Shown: piece by piece, positions 47,413-60,817 of the stretch
Numbering within the stretch: position 1 is the stretch's first letter
How the letters are laid out: each line of letters starts with the position of its first letter
Origin: Clarkia xantiana subsp. parviflora
Taxonomy: Eukaryota; Streptophyta; Magnoliopsida; Myrtales; Onagraceae
Assembly (NCBI GenBank): GCA_036873135.1
Contig: JAPTYO010000007.1
Coordinates: 58,762,383-58,826,382 of the forward strand
Length of the DNA: 64,000 nucleotides
Direction: 5' to 3'
Made by a program: the position numbers and the translations under genes
The notes under the pieces: generated by a model
The model's input: only the letters and a program-made list of their open reading frames with translations
The model's database searches: none
Told to the model about the DNA's origin: nothing

Positions 47413-48464
47413 GAGAATAGTATTGTGTCAAACAACATTTTGAATTTCGAATTTTCCAATTTGATATGGATGGATTGCAATTTGGGTTTATGATTTTACG
47501 ACGTTATAATGTTTGAATTACATCGAATTTTAGGGTCTATAAACTAGTCGTTGGAGTGTAAAACCTCCCAATAAAATATGTCGAATGTGGGCCCAGCCTC
47601 GACACACGGGCTCGGTCGTCTTAACGGAGGAGGCACCTCCACCATGTCAAGACCGGCTAAGAACCACGGTGTTTTCAAAAAACCTGGTTAAGCAAAACGA
47701 TCATTTGGTTTCGGGGTAACATGACGTGATCTTGTTTTGCATATCACCGTGATGAACTCAGTTCATCGGAAACCACATTCCGGGACTGATGATAATCTGT
47801 GATAGCATATTACATCTCCCACTCCTGATTTTACTCAGGTTATGCTATCGACGCGCACTTCATACTGCACGTGCCATGTTCGACCACGGGGTCTGGCTCG
47901 GTTGTGCTAGATAGATTCCTCGAGATTCAGACGGGCACAAACTTTTTCACCTTGAACATGTGACTGATCCCGGATGCTTTATGAAGGAGCACCCGAAGTA
48001 TTCTCACGGACTCTGAACTCATATCTAAGGTCAAGCTCAATGGTCACTTCCAGGCGTACGAACGCAGTGCTAAACAAAATGGCCCAGAGACCACGTTTTT
48101 TAAACCGATTCAGTTTGACTAAGGGTATGAGCTATGGGGATAGTCAAGTTCACCTGTAATTATCTGACACTTGTATTCACTAGGTGGCCACCAACCGGCT
48201 ATTAGTTGAAGGTTGTGAATACTTGTACGGATGTCTTAGAGAAGTGTTCATATGTGGAAACTAGGCAATTGGAGAATAACAGTTGACCAAGGATACAACG
48301 CGGCACAGAGATGTATGCATGTTGTTTACAGGTTGGGGAATCAACGTTCCACTGACGTTACAATACTCTTAACCGATGATAGCATGATGTCTGTTGTGTC
48401 TGCCGGTCGCACGACAAACCTCGTATGAAATGTTCCGAAGTAAGGACTGGATCGAAGACTAAAT

Positions 48465-49124
48465 TATTGATGTGTTGGTCGACAACATATTAACATGCAC
48501 CCTCTCATTCTGGCGAGTGGGAGCTGTTGGCATTTGGTGATTGGGCCGCCATAATAGAAGCCCTTTAATATAAGCCCAACAATTAAGGTAATTGGTTATA
48601 TCACATTAGGGATTTTGCGCTGGGCCTAAATTCCCAATTGACATGAGAGACCCCAAAATTGGCATCCCCTCTCCTAGCCTAGGTCGGCCGAAACATGTAT
48701 TAAGAGGAGGTGGGATTTTCCCACCACCTCCTATAAATAGCGGGTGTCGGGATTTCTCTAGGGTTAATAGTTAATCACTCATTTCTCCTAAGTGTTGAAA
48801 CCAAATAAATCCACCCCTCTATACACTAGTTTCGGCCGAACCTCATAAAGTTCAAGGAGGTGCCATATTGCTTCGATCAATTTACCCTAGAGATCCATCC
48901 ATTATAGGAATCGACAAGAGGCTTTGCTGTGGAGACCATTATGTGTAGGAAATTCCTTAACCAGAATCCTTACAGGAGCCGTCTGGCGGATCGGAACTCC
49001 CCTTGATGATCTTGGGACTACATGAAAGCAATTACTGGTATGTTCCTCTATTCCGTTGCGTAATTAGATTACCTGGCATGTACACGTGTTTTGTTTATGT
49101 AGTATTTAGCCTCTATATCCATCA
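48465..49124 (+). repeat. LTR of copia-8
   Basis: Divergent but same layout as the others: tggcgagtgggagctg block, cctataaatagcggg promoter block, and tccgttgcgtaattagattac end block. Confidence 0.75.
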
Positions 49125-49223
49125 CAGAGTACCGTAGAAAAATTAATGGATCTTTAATTAAGATATTCAAGAGAAAATAATATTATGATAGATTAAAGAA
49201 AAAATATATTATTTTATAGACTA

Positions 49224-49276
<53 letters not shown>

Positions 49277-49543
49277 AATGATCTAAAAATTGACGTGGCA
49301 CCTTATTGATTCTTTCGCCATATGACATTTACTGATGTCTTGAGACTCTATAAGAATGGCATAATCCATAACTTGCTTACTTCATATATAAAATAATCAT
49401 CACACACATTGATTCAGACTATAATTAATAAACTACTGATATGAATATTTTTATTCTCAAACACCTTTAATTAGTGAACTATATCATATTACTAGTTCTA
49501 TCTATCTGATATAAAGGATAAAAATACCCCGACCGGTTAGGCC
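49125..49543. other. AT-rich intergenic segment
   Basis: No gene or known element seen. Contains an (AT)n microsatellite at 49228-49273. It separates the retroelement cluster from the genic island. Confidence 0.6.
49228..49273. repeat. TA dinucleotide microsatellite
   Basis: Uninterrupted (AT)n run in the upstream region of the ESSS-like gene. Confidence 0.95.
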
Positions 49544-49550
49544 TATATAA
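49544..49550 (+). promoter_or_regulatory. TATA-like box upstream of the ESSS-like gene
   Basis: TATATAA about 480 bp upstream of the start codon. If used, transcription would start near 49575-49585, leaving a long 5' UTR with an intron. Site II elements downstream of it make an alternative, TATA-less start equally possible. Confidence 0.3.
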
Positions 49551-49622
49551 ATCGACAGTCAGCGAATAGCCGACCAGTTCTCTAGAAACCAGACAGTACA
49601 TTAAGAACCGGTTACAATTCAT

Positions 49623-49628
49623 TGGGCC
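49623..49628 (+). promoter_or_regulatory. Site II element (TGGGCC)
   Basis: TGGGCC. Site II elements (TGGGCC/T) are enriched in promoters of plant nuclear genes for mitochondrial respiratory proteins. A second one in reverse orientation lies at 49730-49735, and the pair fits the identity proposed for the gene. Confidence 0.45.
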
Positions 49629-49729
49629 GAATTCACTTTGTAAAGTGCAATCTTATTTTTTTCGAGAATCAGATCGGAAGAATGACCAAGTTCGTCGTCC
49701 GACCCCAGATCGGACCTGTAAAGATAGAT

Positions 49730-49735
49730 AGCCCA
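49730..49735 (-). promoter_or_regulatory. Site II element (TGGGCT on the minus strand)
   Basis: AGCCCA on the plus strand. Second of two site II motifs within 115 bp, upstream of the likely 5' UTR of the ESSS-like gene. Confidence 0.4.
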
Positions 49736-50023
49736 ATAAGGTGTTAAGATTTTTTAAGGGGAGTTTTGGAGCTGGTACCATCTAGCGACTCACTGCAATT
49801 CCCGCCATTCGTTGTCGTTCCGGCGAGCTACTCCAACATTCGTATCTAACATGTTTGTTTCCAGAACCTGTACATTTGTATTCAATCGATACAATTGGAA
49901 GAACATTTTGACATGGATGATAAGAAAACCCGTCTTTTACCTTGCACCCAACCTGTTTGATGCTTTGTCTAACAGAGTCATTCTGGTGCTTTGAATTTCA
50001 GGAGAAGACTTTTGACGTTGGGC

Positions 50024-51160
50024 ATGGTGCTGTACGATGATTTCAGGGAAATTGTTAAGATACAGAAGTTCAGAAAGATCGTGGGTTACACCACGTTCTA
50101 CTGCTTTACTGCTGCCTTAACTTTTTTTTACACTAATAACACGTAAGTAGCCGTTATGCATTAGATGATGATTTGATTGACACAGTAGCTGAAGTCAGGA
50201 AATTTTGATCGAGGTTTTGGTCATTTAAAGTTCTAGTACCTCAACATGTCAGAAAAAATCACTAACAATAGTGGATCATTTTAGACTTCTGCATGATTTT
50301 GTTAGGTTATTTGCACTTTTTTGGTGATTTGTCTTATGGTTTTACAGTACCAGAGCTGGTTACTCTAGGGGTGATCAGTTTTATGCAGCATACCCAGCTG
50401 GAACAGAGTTACTTGCTGATTCTTCCAAGGTCAGTGAAGTAGTTAGTTACTCACAGTTTTCTCTTTGTGGGTTTACCTTTTAAGTTCTTTTATTGTATAA
50501 TGTTTTGATCTGTTATGTGGGGATCAGTTATATAAAGCTGCACTGGGAAATTGCTTCGAGACTGAAGAGTGGGGTCCGATCGAGTTCTGTATCATGGCCA
50601 AGCACTTTGATCGTCAAGGAAAAGCTCCATATGCTTATCATGCTGTAAGTGATTGATTGATTGATACTTGCATCCAACTGTTATCGTGGACCTTTTTCTT
50701 TTCCACTTATGTAATGGTAATTGGCATTGAAAATGATAGGAGCTAGCTACTATAGAGAGAATACGAAACCCGTGCTATTTTTTCTTCCTTGTGTGGATTG
50801 AATTTGCATGACTTGTGTCCTTTTGTTTAGTGTCTCCTTTGAGGATATAATTAAGTGTTTTTTTCCCCAGCAATGAGAAAGAAAGTAGAAAAGGATGGAA
50901 GAGTGTCCACATTTGATTAATGTATGAAAAGATACTTTTGAGTAGTGTCTCCTTATAAGGTGTGGGTAAAGAGATGGTGCTGCTTTGTGAGAGGATCATG
51001 TGTATATGACTGACTTAGCAACATCGTTTTAATCAGAGTTTTGGAGAAGTTTGTTATGTTGTATTTGGAAACAATTTGCTGTATTAACTATTCTTCTTTT
51101 ATCTTACAGCAATACATGGGGCATCTTCTCTCACATGGAGAACTTGATGGAAGTGGCTGA
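50024..51160 (+). CDS. Small mitochondrial membrane protein, probably the plant complex I ESSS-like subunit
   Basis: Four exons: 50024-50142, 50348-50429, 50528-50644, 51110-51160. All introns are GT-AG and the coding length is 369 nt, giving 122 residues plus stop. The protein starts MVLYDDFREIVKIQKFRK, has one membrane segment (about residues 19-36, IVGYTTFYCFTAALTFFY), then a conserved outer part TRAGYSRGDQFYAAYPAGTE and ends in HLLSHGELDGSG. From memory this pattern is that of the plant protein annotated as ESSS subunit of mitochondrial NADH dehydrogenase (complex I), which sits in the inner membrane arm. No cleavable targeting peptide is seen. The frame stays open for seven codons before the ATG back to a likely splice acceptor (ttgaatttcag, ending 50001), so a 5' UTR intron is likely. 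Confidence is high for the gene and moderate for the name. Confidence 0.8.
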
Positions 51161-51588
51161 CCAACTAACTGCTGCTAAAGAAGGGTATATTTTGTTATCA
51201 TGCTGCTTCTTACAGTTATAAACTGCGTGTTGCTACACTTGTCTAGATTATAAAGAACAAGGCATTGGGTAAAAGTAATTTGTGTGTTACTACACTTGTC
51301 TAGATTATAAAGAACAAGGCATTGGGTAAAAGTCGCTTGTTTTTGTACAAGTTTTTTAATTGCAATGCAATAAATTTGGAAAAAGGTTAGATCGAGAGCC
51401 TTAGTTATGATTCCAGAAATATTAGATAGCAGACAAACAAGTTCTTAGACAAAAAAAAAATAAAGACAACAAGTGAAGCCACTGCAATTCAGACATGAGT
51501 AGACAGACACAAGTTAATTAATTCAGAAGTTGCAATGAAATAATTCAGCAGTATGGTTGTCTAAGAAGAATGGTTGGCTTGGTTTTTT
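51161..51588. other. Intergenic region between two convergent genes
   Basis: Holds the 3' UTRs of both genes. AATAAA-like words for polyadenylation lie near 51369 (plus). A 44-bp block is duplicated 57 bp apart (51234-51277 and 51291-51334). No further gene seen. Confidence 0.6.
51234..51334. repeat. Short direct duplication (44 bp, offset 57 bp)
   Basis: The block from tacacttgtctag to gggtaaaagt is present twice with no visible change, just after the stop of the ESSS-like gene. It is a recent local duplication with no apparent coding effect. Confidence 0.9.
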
Positions 51589-55663
<4,075 letters not shown>

Positions 55664-55666
55664 GAC

Positions 55667-56403
55667 CTGCAAAATTTTGTTTCATCAGTCAAATAAAACA
55701 GAAAATTATAGCTATCAAATAAGATGGAACCTAAAGGGGGCAGCAAAATGGAGAATAATGAACAATCAATGTCTAGAATAAGTTTAATCTCAACAGACGG
55801 CTCAAACCAACATTTCCAGTAAATTAACCAAAACCAAAGATTGAAAGATCAAGTCTGCCTGGAAATTGACCCATAAAGCCAAGGAAATAGAACTTTGGAG
55901 GAAAGAGAACCTTGTGATATGAATCTAAAATATTGCGCAGATACAAAGCCCCTGTTAGTATAGCAGTAGAACAAAAATTTCAATATTTCATGAGCATACT
56001 GGCTACGAGATATTCATATCCTGTTTACTCAGGTAAAAAAGGAAGCAATAGGAATAACGCATGCTGAGAATACAATCAAACAAACTAGAAGTAAAACTCA
56101 AGAAGACCAGATTTTATGGTGGCCTGGCTGCAGCCACAAGCACATCAGCCTTATTGAACTAGGAGTTGAAAGCAGCATCCAGCGAATTAAGCACCAGCTG
56201 TTTCTCTTCCTAACCCGGACATTTCCAACAAAACAAGATCCAATAACTCGGCAAATAACCAATCAAATGCAATCTAAAGACAAGGATCAAATACAGAGCA
56301 TACAAGGTTATTCTAACTCAATTGTTCCTTCCTGCTTGAGAACGAAAGAACGAACAATATCACAGTTTATGTAGAGAGAGAGAGAGAGAATGAGAGAGCG
56401 GAC
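55667..56403 (-). other. Probable 5' UTR intron of the MAP kinase gene
   Basis: 737 bp. Donor AAG|GTCCGC (at 56403) followed by a CT-rich run (complement of the GA repeat at 56372-56390); acceptor ttttgcag at 55667, directly before GTC ATG CTG. This places the start codon three bases into the second exon. Confidence 0.65.
56372..56390. repeat. GA microsatellite
   Basis: (GA)n on the plus strand, (CT)n on the sense strand of the MAP kinase, within its first intron close to the donor. Such CT runs are common near plant transcription starts. Confidence 0.9.
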
Positions 56404-56660
56404 CTTGCTTATCTGATCAAATCCCTCCAGGAAAGGCAAAACCACAACAGTTGGTGTGGCCTGATTGATCTCCAAAAACACCTACTGGACTTGAGCAGCC
56501 ACCTCTTCTGATGCAAGCAATGAATGAATGAATGATACTACAAACCCATCTATCTACCAAATAATCAGGATAGCTATTATTTATACTTGATGATGGAAGG
56601 ATGTATGTCTCATGGATGCATATGATGATGGCCTGATGCGTAGTCATAGTCATCCCCATT
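56404..56660 (-). promoter_or_regulatory. Probable 5' UTR exon and proximal promoter of the MAP kinase gene
   Basis: The exon end CAGATAAGCAAG joins in frame to GTC ATG. The frame is open upstream for about 30 codons (QATPTVVVLPFLEGFDQISK before V-M) to a TAG, but has no ATG, so it is treated as leader. The start of transcription is not visible; no clear TATA box was found. Confidence 0.45.
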
Positions 56661-57214
56661 CTTTGGAAAACTTATTAACAAATTTTTATTCTTTGGCCAA
56701 TTAAAAAATTATGATTCAGTCTTTATAATTATGATATTAATCAAGATTCAAATTCATTTTTTTTTTTTTTGGGCTCAAAGTCCGAAATTGGTAATTGTAT
56801 GGTTCAGCAACAACCACTCAGAAACATATCTTAGAAGTGGGCACCCGATCACAATAATTAGACCTCCCACCACCATTTAAATGCTTGAATTGTGAGTGAA
56901 GAAGACACATCAACCATACAGCGGTTCCTCGTGTAAGCGCCGCAGATGAAGAAGACGACTATTCGAGGAAAATAAAATGGAATAAATTATTTTATTTTAT
57001 TATTTCATTAGGGTAATAAAATATCAGAATTGGACGGTTCAAAGATAAAGACAGAAGTATGGGTAGAGAACAACCCGGTGCCTCAAAAGAAGTACCTTAT
57101 CTGATCTCATCAATCAATGCCATGATCGAGCTCGGAATAATAAAATGATTTTTATTAAAAGAGAGAAGAGAACACGGCAACTAGCGAGGGGCGCGTAGAG
57201 TAGTAATGAAACCA

Positions 57215-57236
<22 letters not shown>
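56661..57236. other. Intergenic region
   Basis: No gene seen. It contains a T13 run at about 56759-56771 that could be the poly-A tail of a small retrosequence on the minus strand (rejected for lack of clear ends), and a TA microsatellite at 57213-57236 beside the LINE-like tail. Confidence 0.5.
57213..57236. repeat. TA dinucleotide microsatellite
   Basis: (AT)n run directly beside the T-run that marks the LINE-like poly-A tail. Confidence 0.95.
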
Positions 57237-57245
<9 letters not shown>

Positions 57246-58667
57246 TTTTATGAAAATCGAACTTTATTTAAATAAAAGTTATTACATACTACAATTAGAG
57301 AAAACCTGCGCTAGAGAGATTGGAAAACATCCAATTCCCGAACTAGTAGAGCGGGTACTAACAAACAACAGAGCAAAACATCGAAAAACGAATAAAAGTA
57401 AATAAACTAGAACAACTGAACGGAATAACGGAAGAGATGACTCCATGCAAATAATAGAAGCTTGGAGAGGATACAGCGGAACCCGTAGCCCTTCAGAGGG
57501 TAGAAGTACCTTCCTCAAGAGCGACATAGCTAACAGAGGACCTCCAAACCAAGCGATACCAGACAGTACCCATAATAAATCGGAAACACAAACGACTATA
57601 TAGACAAACAAGGATGACCGCATGACTGGTGCAGAGATCTCTAAGTGGTAGGTGCTGGATGAAACCAGTTTACCGAAGCACCCCTGCCCGTGGAACATCC
57701 GCGAAGGACTAGCGCACTTCGGGGGTGCCATAGAGATGCTATGCTTCTCTGTTAGGAGAAGGAAATGAGATACAACAGCAACCGCGGTCGTATCGTGGAT
57801 ACCCCGGAGGGTAAATATCATCCGGTGGCTTGTTCCGAGAACGGAGCGTTGGTTCTGACGAACCATTGATTCTGCTGGAAGGGATAGATGGTGGAGGGTA
57901 GTAGGCTGTACCGCCAGAAAGTAGTCTAGTTTGAGCTTAAAATGGTGAACAGCATCCACGACGGCGCGTGGAGGGACGCAGGCTACCGGCGCACGGCATG
58001 TTGGTGGCGGAGGTGGACCGTGGCGGCGTGTGGAAGAGCATCCTTACGCGTGGAGGCGCGTGTCGTCGCGCATGGCGGCGCGTGGGATGCACGCGCCACT
58101 GCAGTGGGCGCGTGGCTGGTAGTTGGCCGGTGCGTGTGAGCGCGTGCGGGCGCGTGGGTAACGCGTGCTGGCGTGTGGGTGGCGTGTGTGACGCGTGTGG
58201 CAGCGCGTGTTGGCGCGTGAATGCAAGTGTAGGCGCGTGGGAGAGTGGGGAGGTGGTGGTGGTGTTGGTGGGGGATCTTTGTGCGGGATCGGGGTTTGTT
58301 GTGATGGTGAAGGTGGAGGGGGGACGTGAAGTGGTAGGGGGTGAGGCGGACTCCGTGATTTGGCGAGGTTGAACAAAGCCATCCGCTGTGGTGGGGCTTC
58401 CGGCTTAGGCTTAGGTGTGGGGGGTGTGGATGTTCGTGGGATGTGTGGGTGATGACGGAGGCGCGTGGAGGTGAACGGGGGTGGTTGTGGTGGTATCGGG
58501 CGGTCTTTGTGTGCGCCCGGTGGTGGTGGTGGTGATGGTGAGCGTGGTGTGCGCACTTCTGAGGGGGTAACGTGTTTGTGGACTTGGAGGGAAGGAGGTG
58601 GACTCCGCTCTTAGACGAGCCGACGGTGAGGTGTGGGGCGAAGGCGAGGTTGAGCAAGGCCAACCGC
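57237..58667 (-). mobile_element. LINE-like (non-LTR) retrosequence with poly-A tail
   Basis: Read on the minus strand the segment ends in TAAATAAAGTTCGATTTTCAT followed by a run of about 13 A (57237-57250), an end typical of plant L1-type or other poly-A retrosequences, and it sits at a TA-rich target. The 3' half (57282-57959) has an open frame of 225 codons with no recognised domain. The 5' half (57960-58667) is extremely G+C-rich with gcgcgtgg-like words and two similar blocks ending ccgctg (about 58350-58386 and 58640-58668). No endonuclease or RT motif is present, so it would be non-autonomous or 5'-truncated. Target duplication not found. Confidence 0.5.
57960..58260. repeat. GC-rich simple-sequence region (gcgcgtgg words)
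   Basis: Degenerate repetition of gcgcgtgg and gtggcg words in the 5' half of the LINE-like segment. It yields long open frames in several frames on both strands rich in His, Pro, Thr or Arg, none of which is convincing as protein. Confidence 0.7.
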
Positions 58668-58841
58668 TGAAGTTAGGTTCTAAGCCTTCGGTCAACGGGT
58701 TGTCAGTCTAAGGCTTATTCCTCACTGGTGAACTGACGGGTTCAGAACTCTCGGGGCTAGTCGCTCTGATGCTTGTCCATCTGTCCTCCTCCTTCTCTTC
58801 TCCACGTTACCCTGCAATAGGGGCAATATCAAGCACGGGGC

Positions 58842-58858
58842 GGGGGGGGGGGGGGGGG
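58842..58858. repeat. G homopolymer run
   Basis: Seventeen or so G bases in a row in the gypsy-2 LTR; the gypsy-1 LTR has seven G at the same place (near 17442). Length here may also be affected by sequencing error. Confidence 0.9.
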
Positions 58859-58984
58859 TGGTGCTTGATGAACCCTCTCCGATGCTTAAGTCAGAACGTC
58901 GCTTTTAGAGAGATAAAGCTAGAGAGAAGTCAGAGCTAAATTGCACACTTAGCCAAGATGATCAAATGAATGGTGGAAAAGTTG

Positions 58985-58992
58985 TATTTATA
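58985..58992 (-). promoter_or_regulatory. TATA box in gypsy-2 LTR
   Basis: TATAAATA on the minus strand, about 240 bp downstream (element sense) of the last W-box palindrome. It gives the LTR a complete-looking promoter layout: upstream enhancer-like palindromes, then TATA. Confidence 0.55.
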
Positions 58993-59228
58993 GGCAACGG
59001 TGTCATTAAGGTAGCTTAATGACGTCGTTAACCTTTAAACACAATTAATTAAAACCTTAAAGCATGGAGAGGTTGGCGGAAATAATCTAAGTGCGGGAGT
59101 CGGAAAACGGTGCCGGGGCCCTTGGGGGCGGATGAAAAATCCGACCCCTAAGGGTAGGGACCGGGTGTCGGAACCTTCGGAGTCGGGTCGAGGATCCGAC
59201 CCCGAGGACTTGGGGTCGGGCGAGTGGG

Positions 59229-59513
59229 CCCGGTCAAACTCATGTTTGACCGGGTGGGAGAGGTCTCCCAGTCAAACCAAGTTTGACTGGGAGCCCCCCT
59301 CCCCTTCTCCTTCCACCCGATCTCTCAATAGAGAGATCGGGTGGGAGGACCCGATCTCTCAGTTGAGAGATCGGGAGGGGGCCACCTCCCAATCTCTCTT
59401 CCGAGAGATTGAGAGGAGCCATCTCCCAGTCAAACCAAAGTTTGACTGGGAGGCTCCACCCCCGGTCAAACTATGGTGGTGCACCCACCCGGTCAAACCA
59501 TGGTTTGACCGGG
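59229..59513. repeat. Array of perfect palindromes with W-box cores in gypsy-2 LTR
   Basis: Palindromes: 59229-59254, 59266-59293, 59316-59341, 59350-59375, 59388-59413 (imperfect), 59425-59450 and 59488-59513, plus a half-site at 59461. Two arm types alternate: GGTCAAAC/GTTTGACC or CAGTCAAAC/GTTTGACTG, and GATCTCTC/GAGAGATC. Every arm of the first type has TTGACC or TTGACT, the W-box bound by WRKY factors, in inverted pairs. Each palindrome has a 2-4 base loop and can form a hairpin. Confidence 0.85.
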
Positions 59514-59679
59514 TCAGAAAATCGAGGTGTTTGGGCAGGCGCGTTCTTTTTCTATTTGGACCGTTTCTTTTTGTGGGTTATATACTTGGGCCAAAAGTTT
59601 CGATTTACAATCATTAACGGGGTGGTAAAAATAATACGATCTACAAGTCAACGGGTTCAAATTGGGCGTATATCCATCA

Positions 59680-59692
59680 CATGCCCCCGAGT
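59680..59692 (-). other. Polypurine tract of gypsy-2
   Basis: ACTCGGGGGCATG on the minus strand just before the LTR start. Almost identical in core to the gypsy-1 tract (ACTCGGGGGTAAG). Confidence 0.65.
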
Positions 59693-60270
59693 TAATCAAT
59701 GGTCTGACCCTTGGTTAACTCTATTTTAGGATGGTATGACACGCGCAATTTGAAACCGGAATGTTACCTCTTGTCGGAATCCTCACTTACCCATGGGTGT
59801 CCGTCTCTGACTCTGCCCCCTGTCTTCTAAGATAGAGGAATTGCAAACGTCAGTATAGCACGGACACGTGTCCAAGCACGTGTCCGTCTGAGATGGAAAT
59901 AATAAATCTGTTACCGTCACGAGCTTATACTCGGAAAATATACGCATATGTGGGGAAAAATTTCGATTTTGGTCCAAGAATTTTTTCTAAGTATAGGATA
60001 TTAAAAAACATGCCTATAGGATGTTAACTAGGAGTGAACATGGGCATATCATGAACATGAGGATGTGTACTAGCACACATGTAAGTAGGAACACAAGTAT
60101 GGAAGTGGGTGTAGACATGCTGCGGTTGTAGTCATGAATGTATGCATGAATATATGGCGTCCATGTGCATGGACGTCTAAATGTTTGAACACACGGGAGT
60201 GTGTACGTGGGCATGCATATGAGTGCAAGCATGAACATGTATGTGTGTATGAACGGGTTGTGAGTATTAT
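59693..60270. other. Gypsy-2 3' UTR
   Basis: No coding sequence. A part near 60030-60250 is rich in catgaatgtatg-like words, similar in style to gypsy-1 at 9480-9960. Confidence 0.5.
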
Positions 60271-60660
60271 AAAGTCGCCTTGAGTGGTGCACGAGAAAAG
60301 TCGCCTTGAGTGGTGCACGAGAAAAGTCGCCTTAAGTGGTGCACGAGAAAAGTCGCCTTGAGTGGTGCACGAAAAAAGTCGCCTTGAGTGGTGCACGAAA
60401 AAAGTCGTCTTAAGTGATGCATGAAAAAAGTCGTCTTAAGTGATACACGAGATTAAGTCGTCTTAAGTGATGCATGAAAAAAGTCGCCTTGAGTGGTGCA
60501 CGAGATTAAGTCGTCTTAAGTGATGCATGATCCTTAGATTTACTCTAAGTAACGATTCGTCTTAAATGATGCACGAGATTAAGCCGCCTTAAGTGGTGCA
60601 CGATAGTAAGTCACCTTAAGTGGTGCAAATTAGTAAATCGTCTTAAGTGATGTATGAGAA
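60271..60660. repeat. 26-bp minisatellite array A of gypsy-2
   Basis: About a dozen head-to-tail units with the core gtcgccttgagtggtgcacg, the first ones exactly 26 bp apart, later ones more diverged (gtcgtcttaagtgatgcatg). The units abut each other with no unique spacers. Array B (62385-62515) has the same unit on the opposite strand. Confidence 0.9.
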
Positions 60661-60817
60661 TATCTTAAGTATCGAGGTCTCGACTTAAGAAAGTATAGTA
60701 AAGCCACTTGGAGAAGTGCAATGAAAAAATCGGAACTAAGAAAGTCTGATATTAATGGGGCTCAAAGGCCCGACGATTACAAAAGGAGGAGAATACAAGG
60801 ACTCTAGAGATAAGCAG

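Larger units (their letters stand above)
47122..49124 (+). mobile_element. Copia-8: 3' fragment with end of RNase H, 3' UTR and LTR
   Basis: After the copia-7 LTR comes a 28-bp second LTR end (about 47130-47157), then the RNase H tail (DSQAAIAAVKNPKYHSRTKHID-like, 47157-47410), a 3' UTR and an LTR from TATTGATG (48465) to ATCA (49124), 660 bp, with TATA-like tataaata near 48730. It is the most divergent copy and marks the edge of the retroelement cluster. Confidence 0.75.
58670..59679 (-). repeat. 3' LTR of gypsy-2
   Basis: About 1.0 kb. The element-sense start TGATGG at 59679 follows the G-rich tract. The other end is uncertain (about 58667-58700). It contains W-box palindromes (59229-59513), a TATA box (58992-58985), a G17 run (58842-58858) and a block shared with the gypsy-1 LTR (58810-58890). 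Without the 5' LTR the age cannot be judged. Confidence 0.7.

Noticed and set aside
49812..49994. 60-codon open frame before the ESSS-like gene
   Set aside because: It starts with TTG, not ATG, and is not in frame with the conserved exons; the region is better explained as 5' UTR and intron.
56759..56960. Possible SINE on the minus strand ending in a T13 run
   Set aside because: No clear RNA polymerase III A and B boxes and no matching target duplication could be found, so only the poly-T run is certain.
57282..57959. 225-codon open frame as a host gene
   Set aside because: It ends at the retroelement-type poly-A tail, has no ATG-proximal context, no recognised domain and a hydrophobic composition typical of an antisense or shifted frame.
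57983..58695. Long His/Pro/Thr-rich open frames (minus) and Gly/Arg/Val-rich frames (plus)
   Set aside because: They overlap in several frames on both strands because the region is GC-rich simple sequence with few stop codons.
60271..60660. Regular 26-bp repeats resembling a CRISPR array
   Set aside because: Units abut head to tail without unique spacers, diverge gradually, lie in the 3' UTR of a plant gypsy element, and no cas genes exist.
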